Source: Solen grandis (lineage: Eukaryota; Mollusca; Bivalvia; Adapedonta; Solenidae). Taken from it: a stretch of 64,000 nt of DNA. Positions 22,611-34,396 of the stretch are shown piece by piece. The translations under genes and the position numbers were made by a program. Under the pieces are notes generated by a model, which saw nothing but the letters and a program-made list of their open reading frames with translations, had not been told where the DNA came from and made no database searches. The first letter of the stretch is position 1. Every line of letters begins with the position of its first letter. Where the stretch lies: NCBI GenBank assembly GCA_021229015.1, contig CM037785.1, positions 34,583,062 to 34,647,061 of the forward strand. The letters run 5' to 3'.

Positions 22611-23394
22611 CCAGAAAAAGAACAGACCGTTTTTCGGTATTTCTAATGTAAGTTTTATATACATAGCACCTAACTGTAAACTTAACAACTCTATTTCTTA
22701 TTTCTTTTCCCAAACTTTTTCTACAAATCTTATTTTTCAATATCCTCGTCTGTGTATATCGCTTGATTCTGACCGGTAATATGCTTCGATAGACAATGAT
22801 TGCTTATAATAAATTTATGTTGTACGCCATGTTTTGTAATATTGTCTGGGACATGGTTTTAATAATGTTGTAATAACTCGTACCCAGTCCCATGCTTGTA
22901 TGAAATTACAGCAATAAATATGTTTAATACAGTCAATGCCCCCACCTCTCTCTCGTCTTTCTATATTGGCACGTTTGTCTCCAAAGCAAATAAGTCACTG
23001 GGAGCAATATCAGATAATAGTTGTAGGTTATCTTACACCGAAGTGTCCAATGTCGATCTAAAAATAGACTTGGACAAGTGCCCAGATTGCAAAACCATAC
23101 CGGACGAGCCTATGTAGTTGATAAAACATATACATGTTGTTTTATCAAAACATATGTATTAGATGCACAAATTGAGACCTGTTTCACGCCAAACGTAAAT
23201 AAGTATCTATAAAAAAAAGCATGTTAATTATAGTTCATTTTACTGTCACCGTATGACTGACTGACGAATCAAGTCTGCTACAATACAGTATTAAATGTTT
23301 ACTCTTCCGAATGAAGTGGAGTGGATTGATCGATCCCAGTATGAAATGCTTCACATCTAAAAATATTCATACATCATATAACCGTCCTATATTA
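22611..23394. other. No supported gene; possible LINE surroundings
   Basis: An open frame at 22896-23117 has no splice context and no recognised motif. I do not call it a gene. Confidence 0.35.
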
Positions 23395-23637
23395 TCCATT
23401 AATGTACAAACCTTGGTATGACTCCGAAATCCGATGCTTTACTAGATACAGAGACAGGCAGAGACTGTTTGCTTTTTAAATAATCCAACAAACAATAACT
23501 GGTTCAAATGATTATAAAAAGCTGAGGAATGAAGTCAATAATCTTAAAACTTTAGCGAAAAGCCGACCGGTTAAAAAAAATAGATTAAAACATAGAAATT
23601 CTAAAAAGTATAATAATTTCTGGAAGTGTATTTAAAG
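23395..23637 (+). pseudogene. LINE ORF2 fragment (post-endonuclease linker)
   Basis: KPWYDSEIRCFTRYRDRQRL (about 23410-23465), followed by NNNWFK, YKKLRNEVNNLKTLAKS and KKYNNFWKCI, is the linker between endonuclease and RT in CR1/jockey elements. Frameshifts are present. The frame stops at an inserted element and resumes at 24425. Confidence 0.65.
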
Positions 23638-24133
23638 GTGTTTGAGTTTTTTTGGGTTTTTTTCTAACGGACAGATTTTTTCTTAACATTTGCATATAAG
23701 TACTTTAGACTTTAACTAAAAGACATATGAATTAAAAATAGTGGGTCACAATGCTTGTTTTAGAGATCAAGCTTATGATAGAGCATCACTGTTTGCTAAA
23801 ATTTGTTAAAAAAAACAACAACATGGCATTAAAAAAAAAAAGAAAAAAAAATGTTTCTAAATACTGTAACAGCATATCAAAATGATAGTTTTTTTTAAAT
23901 ATTTTTATCACCATTTCTAACTTATAATGTATTCCATAAGTTACAGATAAAGATACTGTCAAATATGCATTGAAAATACAAAACGGGCATAAAATTCCAT
24001 TTGTGCCCGGACCAAAATGTGTACAAAAACTATCCCAAAACTGAATTTTTATGCAAAATGTATATATTTTTCTTGATAAAAAAATTCAACGGACAGATTT
24101 CCTTTATTTTTTCAGACAGTTCTCTTTCTGAAA

Positions 24134-24169
<36 letters not shown>

Positions 24170-24424
24170 ACCTTATCAGATTTGTGTTTTTTTTTTTTTT
24201 TTAACAAAATCTTTTTTATTGAAATTTTAGCCAACTTTGCATAAAAACACTAAAATGTGACTCTTTGTACCTTCAACATTTGGCAAATATACTTTTGATG
24301 ATATTCTTAGCACACAAATCTTAAAATTTGGGCATTCTTCTATTATTCTACTTAAAATATTCTACTTAAAATAAATGAGAAATTAAAAAAAAAAAAAATC
24401 ATTTGTAACCCGCTGAAACGACCT
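23638..24424. mobile_element. About 790-bp AT-rich insertion splitting the LINE
   Basis: The LINE reads NNFWKCI before it and KGLNKNDKRSESITNF after it, so about 790 bp were inserted. The ends are weakly inverted (AAGGTGTTT on the left, AAACGACCTT on the right), and a TTA lies at each boundary. The interior is AT-rich with long A and T runs and no coding signal. It looks like a small Harbinger-like or other MITE, but the ends are too degenerate for a firm class. Confidence 0.5.
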
Positions 24425-24680
24425 TAGGGCTTAATAAAAATGATAAAAGGTCTGAATCTATTACCAACTTTATAAAAAAATATAATGTAGTAGAAGAGAT
24501 GTGTTTTACCGATGAAGAAAACAACAACAACAACAACAACAACAAAAAAACCACACAAAAAAAAAACGGAATGCTTAAATGACTCTTTTTGTTTCTATAT
24601 CAAAACTCGATGGTGATACTGGTTCTATTCTCTATCTCCCCCCTCTCTCTACCTCCCATTAAAAATAAAAATAAGATGAT
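24425..24680 (+). pseudogene. LINE ORF2 fragment, continuation
   Basis: It continues from 23637 as GLNKNDKRSESITNFIKKYN. After an (AAC)n stretch at about 24520-24545 it reads, with a shift, CLNDSF then SISKLDGDTGSIL, as in the segment before the RT domain of these LINEs. It ends before the next TIR element. Confidence 0.55.
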
Positions 24681-24716
24681 GTAGGCGTAAACAATACTTA
24701 ACACGTGCCCAACACG

Positions 24717-25322
24717 GGGTATGACTAAAACACGAAAGGAACGAAGGGGACGAAAGGAACGAAAGGAACTTATTAAAATGGAATTTTCAAGAGAAAATTG
24801 TTAATAGTCATGTTTTTATTGTGGATTGTTAAAATACTAAATAATATTTATAAAATTCGTAAACTTTAAGTCCAGTATATAAAAAAAATTCCGGGGCTCA
24901 GTGGATCCGCAGTATACACTTAGCCGTTTTGTGCGAAAGGAATGTTTCTCTTCCAGTACATTATTCTAGGCGTTTATCTTTTTCATGTATCACGCTTACT
25001 TTTTCATTACTTTGCCAAATATTACAATAAGATAAGTGTTTAAGTAACATATATCGCATTTGACGACAACAGTTACAAAAAATACACAAGCCTTCTTCAG
25101 TAGTTCAATATTGAGTTCCTTTCGTAGCGAAAGGGATACAGCAGGTATATCTAATATTTGCTCAAAAATAACATTTTATCATCGAATTTTATTAAACGTA
25201 ATGGCTTTTCATATTTCATAGATCAAAAATTTGTTGCTGTGATAAAAAATCACTTTCATGTTTTTTGTAAGTTCCATTCGTTCCTATCGTCCCTTTCGTT
25301 CCTTTCGTGTTTTAGTCACACC
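24717..25322. mobile_element. 606-bp TIR element with 10-bp imperfect target duplication
   Basis: The ends are GGGTATGACTAAAACACGAA (24717) and, mirrored, TTCGTGTTTTAGTCACACC (to 25322). About 50 bp on each side form inverted repeats built from short tandem units of GAAAGGAACG. Flanks GCCCAACACG (24707-24716) and GCCCAAAACG (25323-25332) match at 9 of 10 positions. A duplication of 9-10 bp would fit a Mutator-like element, but no transposase is present and the class is a guess. Confidence 0.7.
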
Positions 25323-25835
25323 GCCCAAAACGTGCCACATACGATGAATAAATAAATCAATTAGGCACAAATAAAGTGAAGGATAAAGTATTTCATTGAA
25401 ATTTGAGCTTAAATTCTAAAAAGTTTTAGGTACTAAGCATTATACCTTTCTATTTCTTATTTTGTCATTATACTTCGCACTGCAAAATAATTGAGCTCGG
25501 GATAATTTAATATCTCCGCATAATAAACTTGGGATGGGAAATGACGTAATTATCGTTCATGTTTTGGAAAAGCGAAAGTAGTATGAAATTTGGTTCCATG
25601 TAGAGGAAGGAAAAATGGAAGTTGAATCAAATTGAATGCAAGAACAAGATACAAAAGCAAGTATTAAATGATGTTTATTTAATAATTTCCTTCTCTTCTT
25701 CGAACATATTTTTGGTAAAGGAAAAAAGTTCGATTTGGAAAATTTATCTCAAATTATGGTGATTACAAGGGGGGATTTCCTGACCTGGGTGGCTATATTT
25801 CAAAGGCCGTATTTCAATATAAAAGGTAATTTTTT

Positions 25836-25889
25836 CTGTTGGTCTACGATACTAAATATATTTAGTTAAACTGTATCGTAGACCAACAG
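25836..25889. repeat. 54-bp hairpin, 17-bp perfect stem
   Basis: CTGTTGGTCTACGATAC (25836-25852) and GTATCGTAGACCAACAG (25873-25889) are exact reverse complements around a 20-base AT-rich loop. No gene adjoins it, and T-tract termination is not an expected role here. It may be a tiny MITE or solo TIR pair. Confidence 0.85.
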
Positions 25890-26249
25890 TATTGTTCATG
25901 TACTAGACACCATTTTAGCCAACAGACTTAGGTTAATGACATGACAAAGTATAGATTTAATTGGCTATTATAGGATCAAAAGTCATAGGGGATTTCCCTC
26001 CTAGAGTACTGAAAATTGTAAGGAATAAAATCTATATTCTAGGTACTCCAAATAGCGTCACAAAACTCTTAAACCTGTTAATACATGTTTATTGTGATGT
26101 TTTAACAAAACCATCAGTCATTTGCTTATTACTTAAATAGTCATAATACAGAACTTTGAATTCAAGGTACTATTTTTGGGATACTGAACTAGTTTGGTAA
26201 GTATCAAAAGTGTGATAGGAATTAACAGCAAGCGAAAGCAAGTTAGTGT

Positions 26250-26271
26250 AATGACCACTACACTATCCAGG
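26250..26271 (-). repeat. Antisense fragment of a SINE head
   Basis: TGACCACTACACTATCCAGG is the reverse complement, with one change, of the A-box head of the SINE at 15096. Only this short piece is recognisable. Confidence 0.4.
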
Positions 26272-26331
26272 AAGTTGAATGGTTTTTAGTCCTTTAACCC
26301 ATAGGAACTTGACATATTCCTGTGCTTTAAC

Positions 26332-28568
26332 TAGAGCTGTAACGAATACACCAGGTACCGAATATTAATACACATCACGATACAGGGTCACGAATACAAA
26401 TATTCATGAATATGAATACATGTGCACCCTGGTATAAAGCAGAAATAAAAGACAATGTGTATTCAGGTTGCACATATATTAAAGTGTTTCAGTGGCTGTT
26501 ATCTCGTCAATCATAAACTGTATTTCCAACGATCATTGAATAAAAGTGAACAAATTGTTTAAGAAAATATATGATAAAACATAAATTGTTTGAAACATGA
26601 CTAAACATTACTTTGTTTATATAATAAGAATTTAGCTTATACTTGGAATAAGTAAACGCCATTGAAAGTGATATTGTGTGTGATCAATATTTAGTTGCAA
26701 AATATAATTACAAGAGAGAGTTAATAAACCAGATGGTCCATACATACTGTTAATAAATACTGATTATTTTTTTTACATATAAATAATTATGATACATTTT
26801 ATTGTTCATATTTTATTATTTGTGTTCATATTTTTTTCTTTTCTTTCCTAATTGTCTTCCATGTTTTAAATTAAATATTTATTATCATATCAGGAACATG
26901 CAAGAAATAATAACTACATGTGTATGACAATTTAAACTAACAAATCAAATTGTTATTAGGCTACTTGATTTTCAGATGTCAAATGGATATTGTGTTTTTC
27001 AACTTTAATATTCTTAATCCACAAAACAGTCTACAGATAACATACTTATTTTGAAAATAAATTCTGTGCTGTTACCTTTAGGCCTAAAAAAAAAATTGTT
27101 TCGGGTAACCCGACCCTACCTAGCAAAAAGGTGCCGACCCTATTTATTTTTTTTTCAGTTTTCAAAAAAAAAATCCGAACTTGCCGATCCGCGACGGCGT
27201 AGTATTAGTCCGCCTTTTATACTATACCGATTGTAGACGCTTTCTTTTACTCACGATTCATAGCTGTAAAGCGCTTAGGTGATAACTATCATGCAGACTG
27301 CGTAATGCTGGTACAAAATGTCAATCTTGTTAAATATATATCGAAAAAAATGTCCCCATGCAGCGGAACTGAGATGTTTTCGTGTGCTAAATGCACAAAC
27401 AACATTTACGAAAGTAGAGAGCCAGTACAGGTGCCATTTGGACTATGCATCTAGTATTAAACAATTTCTGGGCAGGCTTTCACTTAACTTCTCGAGCAAA
27501 GGTCGTGCTCAAACTTAAAATTTTATCTTTTATAAAGAAATCTCTTATTTTATTGCTACTGCACTGAAACTTTGACTGCCTGTAAAACTTCCTGTGTCAA
27601 TAATAAAATTAAATGAGAAATCCAAAGTTGAAGTTTTGAGAATGAGCATGTTCTCAGCTTGAGATATTTCAGTGTAAGTCACACCAGCCCAGCTTTCAAG
27701 GCTTGTTTTTATCAATATTTTGAAAACTCGTTTATTAAATTCCATATCTAATGACCACTCATGTAATATCCTCTATTTATCATCTGAAAAATATCATCTG
27801 CAACATTTTGTTTCTTACAAACATAAACTACAATAAACATTGGACAACTATGTAGTTTTATATATTTATTTTGAAACTGCCTTTAAATAAATTCTCAGTA
27901 AACAAGTAAAAAAAAATTTTCAACATGTACATGTAAAACAGATGATTTAAAGTAAATATGTTTAGTTTAAAGTTACTGTTACAATTCTTTTCATTTAATT
28001 TTGTGCACTTTAACTTCCCAATGATCTATTAATGATTTGTAACAAGATTTTGTATTTGTAGGCCAGGAAAAAAAAAAAAAGCCTACCTACCCTACCTAGC
28101 TTTTTTGGAGATGTTACCTTAAACAATTTTTTTTTTTAGGCCTTATGGTCATAATCAGTTTTTTGCAACTTTCTCGTAAAAGGTTCTTTAAAAGATAGTT
28201 AATTTGGCCATTATGCAATTTCATTGGTTTCAACAAGCATTAGATTACTGGTTACAAGCAAGTTCTACGAAAATATTCAAATGTACCCTGATGAAAGAGA
28301 CTTGACTGTACTGTACGAAGCATGTTTAAGAGTACACTGAAGTTGATACATTTATGACACCTGGCTAAAAGAAATAAGCAAGGCGAAGCAGTCAAGCTTT
28401 GGATATCTCGGACATTGATTAATAGGTTGTAATTTGCATCATCAATTTATCAGTTGTGAATTGGCTTGTTGTAAATATTCGGTTATTTGCCTCATGAATC
28501 ACGAATACGTATTCGAATACTGGCAATATTTGGTGCACCGAATACATGAGTGTATCGTTACACCTCTA
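26332..28568. mobile_element. Non-autonomous hAT transposon, 2.24 kb
   Basis: The left end TAGAGCTGTAACGAATACAC and the right end (reverse complement TAGAGGTGTAACGATACAC) are imperfect inverted repeats of the hAT type. The octamer GCTTTAAC is repeated exactly on both flanks (26324-26331 and 28569-28576), the 8-bp duplication expected for hAT. I see no transposase. Nearly half of the length is a second, nested element (27081-28142), so the hAT copy itself is about 1.17 kb of AT-rich filler. Confidence 0.85.
27081..28142. mobile_element. Harbinger-like TIR element nested in the hAT copy
   Basis: It starts GGCCTAAAAAAAAAATTGTT and ends in the inverted counterpart AACAATTTTTTTTTTTAGGCC. TTA flanks both sides (27078-27080 and 28143-28145). 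Inside each end a GGTAAC and a CCCTACCTAGC block recur. A 3-bp TTA duplication and GG-starting ends suggest PIF/Harbinger. At 1062 bp with no transposase it is non-autonomous. Confidence 0.7.
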
Positions 28569-28576
28569 GCTTTAAC

Positions 28577-29202
28577 CCTTTATCTAATGAATATTCATGC
28601 ACACTTGTCACATTTATAACATTATGAATATTAATTTTTTGCTGAACTTAAAAGTTAAAACAGGGGATACCCTTATCAGACGGCTCCTAATGTTATCAGG
28701 GCCAGCTCTCATTTTAAATTAAGATTTTCTAAACTTTTGTTGAATAATAATTCTTAAATGTATTCAGAGTATTGCAACTTCGCAGTTTTTAGCAATTAAT
28801 GAAAATTTAAGCCCCACCTTTTATTTCATTACAAGGTGAACTCCTCACTTTTTGTGACTGTCACAAAGCCATGTGTTCATTGATCTCGATATACCCTGAG
28901 TTCCAACTGAACGGTATAGGTTTCATTGTAACATAAATTTAACCTTTGACCTCAACTCTACTAAACCTCGGTCGACTTAGTGTTCTCAAGAATGAGCTGG
29001 TTCCCTGATTTTACATGCTGTGAAAAATGAGCAGGGTAAAAGCTGTTTTTCATATAGTCTGTGATAGGGTAGGAGTAAGTATAAATCATGTAATAGCCAA
29101 CCCCTCCTAAGAGCTTGCATGTGAACTTGCCCCAAGTGTGGCTTTAAATGGAAAGTGATTAAGTCCATTCAGATACATTAGTAAACACTGGAAAGCTCAA
29201 CT
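28577..29202. other. No feature seen
   Basis: Non-coding AT-rich DNA between two TIR elements. I find no supported exon, RNA gene or repeat. Confidence 0.35.
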
Positions 29203-30632
29203 CAGGGATTGAAAATCTGCTAAATTCTACTTGTCCTGCATGTTATGCTACTCGTCCTGCATTTCATGCATGATTATCAAGATTAACTATGCAGCTTGAC
29301 TTTATTTATAAATGTAATAAATCTTTAATAAATTAAGACTTATATAAAACAAGAAATATCTTTAAAAAAGATACTCGGTCATGGTAACCAGCTTGATGAT
29401 TAGTGTCTGAATGGTTTAACATGTAATAGATTTTGTTGTTGGTTTAATAATTGTGTAATTCCTGTGTCAGTGCAGCTCTTTGAAATACCACAGATCTAAA
29501 TAATTTGTACAATCTTGGTAGACACTTGCAGCCTTAAAACATCTGCACATTAGACTTCGTTTCGCGGGCTACAAAACGAAACAGGATGTTACGTTTTTGT
29601 TGAGTATAAGATCTGTCTGGGTCGAACAATTAATGCCGAAATCTATGTGTTAACTATTTTTTAGCGTTCTACTCTTTCAGTTTAAAAGGTGCAGTGTCTT
29701 ACTAATCGTTCGCAGGGGAAGAAAACTTCAACTTTTAAAACAAACAGAGATCTAAAGATCTGGTTTCCGCAACTCCTTTCTTTTCTTGTGACTTATTTTA
29801 CAATGACCAATGGGAATTTAGCAAAATATATAATAACCAATGAAAAGCCTAATTTTATTCCGCTTCATTACTATAGTATATGTTTCACAGGAAGTTAGGG
29901 TGAAAATAAACGGCCTATAACGGCTGAAAAAGAATACAATAACATTATCCAGTTTTCAACATAAGATGATCTGCTTTTGAAACTTGTATAAAAAGTCACG
30001 CTCTATAGGCCCGGTAAAACGTGTTTGCCATAATTTTGACAGAATTCATGGATTTATGTGAAATGCCCATGCTTTTGAAGAATATTTTCTTTTCTGTATT
30101 CTTTTACTTCTTTTTCTATGCACTTTTCTTTCTCTTTACTCTCCAAATCCTTGCCGCCCATTAAATATTTAAACATTGCACCATACTCAATTTTCAGCAT
30201 TCAACAGATGACAGTGGTTTGTTCAATTGATACTCAGGATAGATATTCATACGTGATTTTATTTTTAATATTAAAGTCAAATAGCATTTTGATTAAAAAT
30301 ATTAAAATAAAATTGGATAAATGTGATATTAAAAAAATCACACACACAAAAAATTGAGACAATAAGCTCTGTATGCATTGTTCATTTGGACACGTGTAAG
30401 CGAATCAAGTGTTTTATACAGTGCCCGTTTTATATATAACCAAAACACCAGCTTTCTGGTTTTCTTTTGATAATAATTAAAATGTAAACACATTGACTAT
30501 GATTATTCTAGTGGTCTTCTACCTCGTTATTTTCCACTTGTCTTGTTGGACGAGCAGGCTATATTTTTCTGCTCGCCCGGCTGCACATTCTACTCGTAAA
30601 TACGAGCAGACGAGTGGAATTTTCGATTCTTG
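29203..30632. mobile_element. Possible 1.4-kb TIR element, decayed ends
   Basis: The left end CAGGGATTGAAAATCTGC, followed by TCTACTTGTCCTGC, faces a right end whose reverse complement is CAAGAATCGAAAATTCCACT. Subterminal CTCGT/CGAG repeats occur on both sides. CAACT occurs directly outside each end, which could be a 5-bp duplication or chance. No transposase is seen. The end similarity is only moderate. Confidence 0.45.
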
Positions 30633-31041
30633 CAACTGCAGATGGCAACTTAGAAAGTAACAACCTTAATTATAAGGTCTCTGTAGAGATCTTTAGATTT
30701 CAAGAAAACGAAAGTTTTAGCCTAATGAAATGTTCTTTTCTAACCTCCTTTACTTCATATAGACTCATTTTGACATAAAGGCAAATAGAGCAGATCACAG
30801 TCAGACAGCTGTCTTTAGGAGCTGTCTGATCAGAGTCTCCTCTGTTTGCTTATACAGTCTGCATAGTCAAATGAAATTTAAATTCATTGTTTCTTATACT
30901 ATTTAATGTTCAGTATAAAGTATAATTTATCACATGATTAATATTCATGAGCTGAGTTCATTTCAATACTGGAAATGTAATGAGTCTTACAGATACAGTA
31001 TTACCGCAAGTAAATGTCTCAGCTAAAAACCTCTCATTCTC

Positions 31042-31058
31042 CCCCCCCCCCCCCCCCT
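31042..31058. repeat. Poly-C tract
   Basis: A homopolymeric C run of about 17 bases. A longer one, with adjoining Cs, is at about 31860-31884. Length is likely to be unreliable in the assembly. Confidence 0.8.
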
Positions 31059-31326
31059 ATATTTTGACTTACAACTCATTATTGTCTAAGCTTTGTTTGC
31101 ATTTCATGATTTCAATTTCTATATGCAATATACATGGCTGTTAGTTCGATTACATGGCTAGACATAGTATAATGGATTACCTTGTTGTCTGACATTGATG
31201 TTTATTCCTTTACCTTATATAGATGTGTTTTGATGCGTTGGCAAACAAAGCGGATTCATATTAGACAGCTGCTTTGGTCTTAACAGGAATACTTATTTGG
31301 ACAATACTTTTAGAGCTATTTTTCAG

Positions 31327-31471
31327 GAGAGTAAAACTATTATTGCCATGACGAATGAGCAGGGAAAGGGCAATCTTAATATTATTGGGAAATATAAGAC
31401 TGAAACCATGGCAACCTTCAAGGATCCAAGGCAGCAGATTGAGGAGGCAGGGACAGTCGAAGAGTATGGAG
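31327..31471 (+). CDS. Internal exon of an unidentified gene
   Basis: An acceptor with a pyrimidine-rich run (TATTTTTCAG) precedes 31327, and a donor GTAACA follows 31471. The exon is 145 bp and reads 48 codons plus one base, starting in phase 0 and ending in phase 1. The peptide starts ESKTIIAMTNEQGKGNLNII and ends EEAGTVEEYG; it is hydrophilic with alternating short strand-like and helix-like stretches. The phase matches the exon at 46694, and both are on the + strand, so the two may be neighbouring exons of one transcript with a 15-kb repeat-filled intron. I do not recognise the protein. A nucleic-acid-binding fold (KH or RRM type, as found in large PARP proteins) is only a suspicion. An unexpressed relic is possible. 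Confidence 0.5.
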
Positions 31472-32262
31472 GTAACATGATATTACGTCTATCAATTATT
31501 TCTACTATCCTTAAACACTCCATTATGTACCACTATATTCAGCCCAATTTTTATTGAATGCACCCTTGAGGGATCCACACACGATTTCTAAAGAGTGTGT
31601 ATAACAGGGTTCTCATTCATTTGCTGGACTACAGATTTTCTGAAAATTCTTAAGCTGCTCTGTGAGAGGGTTAAAACTTTCAAGAAAATCTTTGTCTATG
31701 TCTCCAGTTTTCTGAATCCTAGTGAGAACTGGGAATAAACTTAAAAAAACATGCAAGTAAAAATAGTGTACAAAACCCAGTTTATACTTAAGCTGCTCTG
31801 TGAGAGGGTTAAAACTTTTTTAAATTTTGATATTATGATGTTATGATGGTTTCTTCTGCCCCCCCCCCCCCCCCCCCCCCCCCCAAACTGCTTAGAAGAA
31901 AGGGGGCATATTGTTTTGCATATGTTGGTCAGTCTGTATGTCGAGTTGTCTGTCCGTACATTTTTTTTTTTGGAATTTTTAATTTTACTATTATGTACAT
32001 AACATACATAATGCTCACAAAAACAATTCTGAATTACCATTTAGGGATGTCAAAGATTAAAATAAATTCATATCTATATATCGAAATATAAGAATCAACG
32101 ATGTATTGAAACTATTGATATATCTATTCACCTGCCATCTAGGTAGAGAGATGTTTATTTCCATGAACTCATTTTCCAGTTAAATTTGGCAGGTATGAAA
32201 CCTCAAGTAATTTGGCTGGTAAAAACATTTTTGGTATTCAATATTTCTGATCTTTTTTCTAA
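31472..32262. other. Intronic stretch with C-tract and local duplication
   Basis: The sequence TTAAGCTGCTCTGTGAGAGG, continuing GTTAAAACTTT, occurs twice (about 31651 and 31789), a short direct duplication about 140 bp apart. The C-run at about 31860-31884 generates a spurious poly-proline or poly-glycine frame. No exon is seen. Confidence 0.45.
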
Positions 32263-32264
32263 TT

Positions 32265-34396
32265 CACCTGAGCTTTTGTCCTCAGGATGAGCTTTTGTAA
32301 CTGACTTTTGTCCGTCGTTCGTCGTCTGTTGTTAACAATTGTTTGTGAACACTCTATAGGCCACAGTTTTGGCTCAATTTTCACGAAAATATGTACAGGA
32401 TGTTTGTCTACATGATATCTTGGATGAATTCGAAATTGGGTCATGTGGGGTCAAAAACTTAAGGTCACCAGGTCAAATCTTAAAAAACCTTTTTGAACAC
32501 TCTAGAAGCCAAAGTTTTAGCCTAATCTTCATAAAATTTGGTCGGGATGATTGTCTACAACATATCTCAAATGAGTTCAAAATTAGGTCATATGAGGTTA
32601 AAAACTAGGTCAAATCTTAGAAAAACCTTGTAAACACTCTAGAGGCCAGTTTTAGCCCAATCTTTATAAAATATGATCAGAATGTTTGTCTACATGATAT
32701 CTCAAATGAGTTCAAAATTGAGCATTGGGTCAAAATCTAGGTCATCAAAAACCTTGTGAACACCCTGGAGGACATACATATGGCCCAACCTTCATGCAAC
32801 TTGGTCAGGATGTTTGTCTTTGTGATATCTCAGATGAGTTCAAAATTGGGTCATGTTGGGTCAAAAAATAAGGTCAAGTCTTTGAAAAACCTTGTGAACA
32901 CACTGACAGCCACATTTTTGGCCCAACCTCCATAGAACTTGGTCAGAATATTTATCTACATGAAATCTCGGATGAGTTCGAAATTGCGTCACTTGGCATC
33001 AAAAAGTAGTCACCAGGGCAATCTTAATAAAACCTTGTGACCACTCTAGAGGCCACATTTTTGGCTTAACCTTCATTTAACTTAGTTAGAAGTTTTGTTT
33101 ACATGAAATCTTGGACGAGTTTAAAACTGGGTCACATGGGGTCAAAAAGTAGGTCACCATGGCTAACTTTAGAATAATCTTGTAAACATTTTGGAGGCAA
33201 CATTTTTGTCTCAGTTTTCATGGAATTTTGTCAGAATGTTTGTTTACATAAATCTTGCATTGGTTTGAAAATGGGTCACTTGGGTTTTAAATATAGGTCA
33301 CCGGGGCAAATTTTAGAAAAACCTTGCTAACACTCTAGTGGTCACATTTTTGAACCTACCTCCATGTAACTTGTTCAGAAAGTTTGTTTACATAAAATCT
33401 CAGATGAGTTCAAAACTGGGGCACATGGGGTCAAAAAGTAGGTCACCAGGGTAAATCTAAAAGTAATCATGTGAACACTCTTGAGGCCACATATTTTGCT
33501 CAATCTTAATGGACTTTGGTCTGAAAGTTTGTCTACATGAAATTTTGCAAGAGTTTGAAAAAGGGTCACTTGGGGCCAAAAAGAAGGTCACTAGGGCTAA
33601 TCTTAGAAAAACCTTGTGAACACTGTAGAGGCCACATTTTTGTCCTAACCTTCATGTACCTTGGTGGGGCCTCCTTGGCCAAGAGGGTAAAGTCGCTGAC
33701 TTTAACACTCACTCAGCCCCTCACCGCGTGGGTTCGAATCCCGGCAGGATCATTCGGATTTTCATGTGAGGAAGCCTTCCAGCTGGCTTGCGGTAGGTCG
33801 GTGGTTCTACCCGGGGATGCCTCCGTGCATTTGGGGTCTTCCTCCACATGTAATTAGCTGGACGTCGCCACATGACTGAAATACTGTCAAAGCAACAGTA
33901 AACTCAAGTAAAGTCAAGTCAAGTCATGTAACTTGGTCAGAATGTTTGCCTTTATGAAATATTGGATGAGTTCAAAACTGGGCCATGTGGGGTCAAAAAG
34001 TAAGTCACCAGGTCAAATCTTAGAAAGAGCTTATGAACAATGTAGATGTCACATTTTTGGCTCAATCTTCATGGAATTTGGTCAGAATGTTTGTCTACTT
34101 GAAATCTTGGATGAGGGTCAAAACTGAGTCACATGGGGTCAAAATGTAGGTCACCAGGTCAAATCAACTGTTGCGGCTAAATTTTTGCCCCAGTTTTCAT
34201 AAAACTTGATAAGAATGTTGTATGCATGAAATCAAAGATGAGTGCAAATTTAATTAGGGTCAAAATCTAGGACACTTAGTCAAATGTTACAAAAACATTG
34301 CAAACACTTTAGATGCCACACTTTTGGTATTATAATCATGCCTAACACATCAACCTTACTCAGATGAGCAACACAGGGCCATCTTGGCCCTCTTGT
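32265..34396 (+). mobile_element. Tandem-core element, core type B, long copy
   Basis: It opens with a decayed CACCTGAGCTTTTGTC and a GTCCGTCGTTCGTCG tract. It then carries about 13 diverged copies of the 143-150 bp type B unit (CTTGTGAACACTCTAGAGGC and GATATCTCAGATGAGTTC). It ends CTCAGATGAGCAACACAGGG, hairpin GGGCCATCTTGGCCC, CTCTTG. A SINE is inserted at 33666-33923 with its own target duplication. High divergence between units marks it as older than the type C copies at 9-15 kb. Confidence 0.75.
33666..33923 (+). mobile_element. tRNA-derived SINE, full length, with 14-bp target duplication
   Basis: It starts GGGGCCTCCTTGGCCAAGAG; the A-box-like segment is TTGGCCAAGAGGG and the B box is GGTTCGAATCCCGG. 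A conserved body follows (TTTTCATGTGAGGAAGCCTT and GGCTTGCGGTAGGTCGGTGG). It ends in CAAGTCAAG repeats. TCATGTACCTTGGT (33652-33665) and TCATGTAACTTGGT (33924-33937) are the flanking duplication with one mismatch. Other copies of this family are at 35096, 45642, 48150 and 53705. Retrotransposition by a LINE partner is the known mechanism for SINEs; the partner is not identified. Confidence 0.85.

Noticed and set aside
29560..29585. Short hairpin around CGTTTCGCGGGCTACAAAACG as a regulatory RNA
   Set aside because: The stem is short and imperfect, with no conserved context visible.
31741..32091. Glycine- or proline-rich frames on both strands
   Set aside because: They are produced by the C-run at about 31860-31884.
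33666..33740. Functional tRNA genes at SINE heads (also 15096, 38050, 41985, 62705)
   Set aside because: A and B boxes are present, but acceptor stems do not pair, and each head continues into a SINE body.
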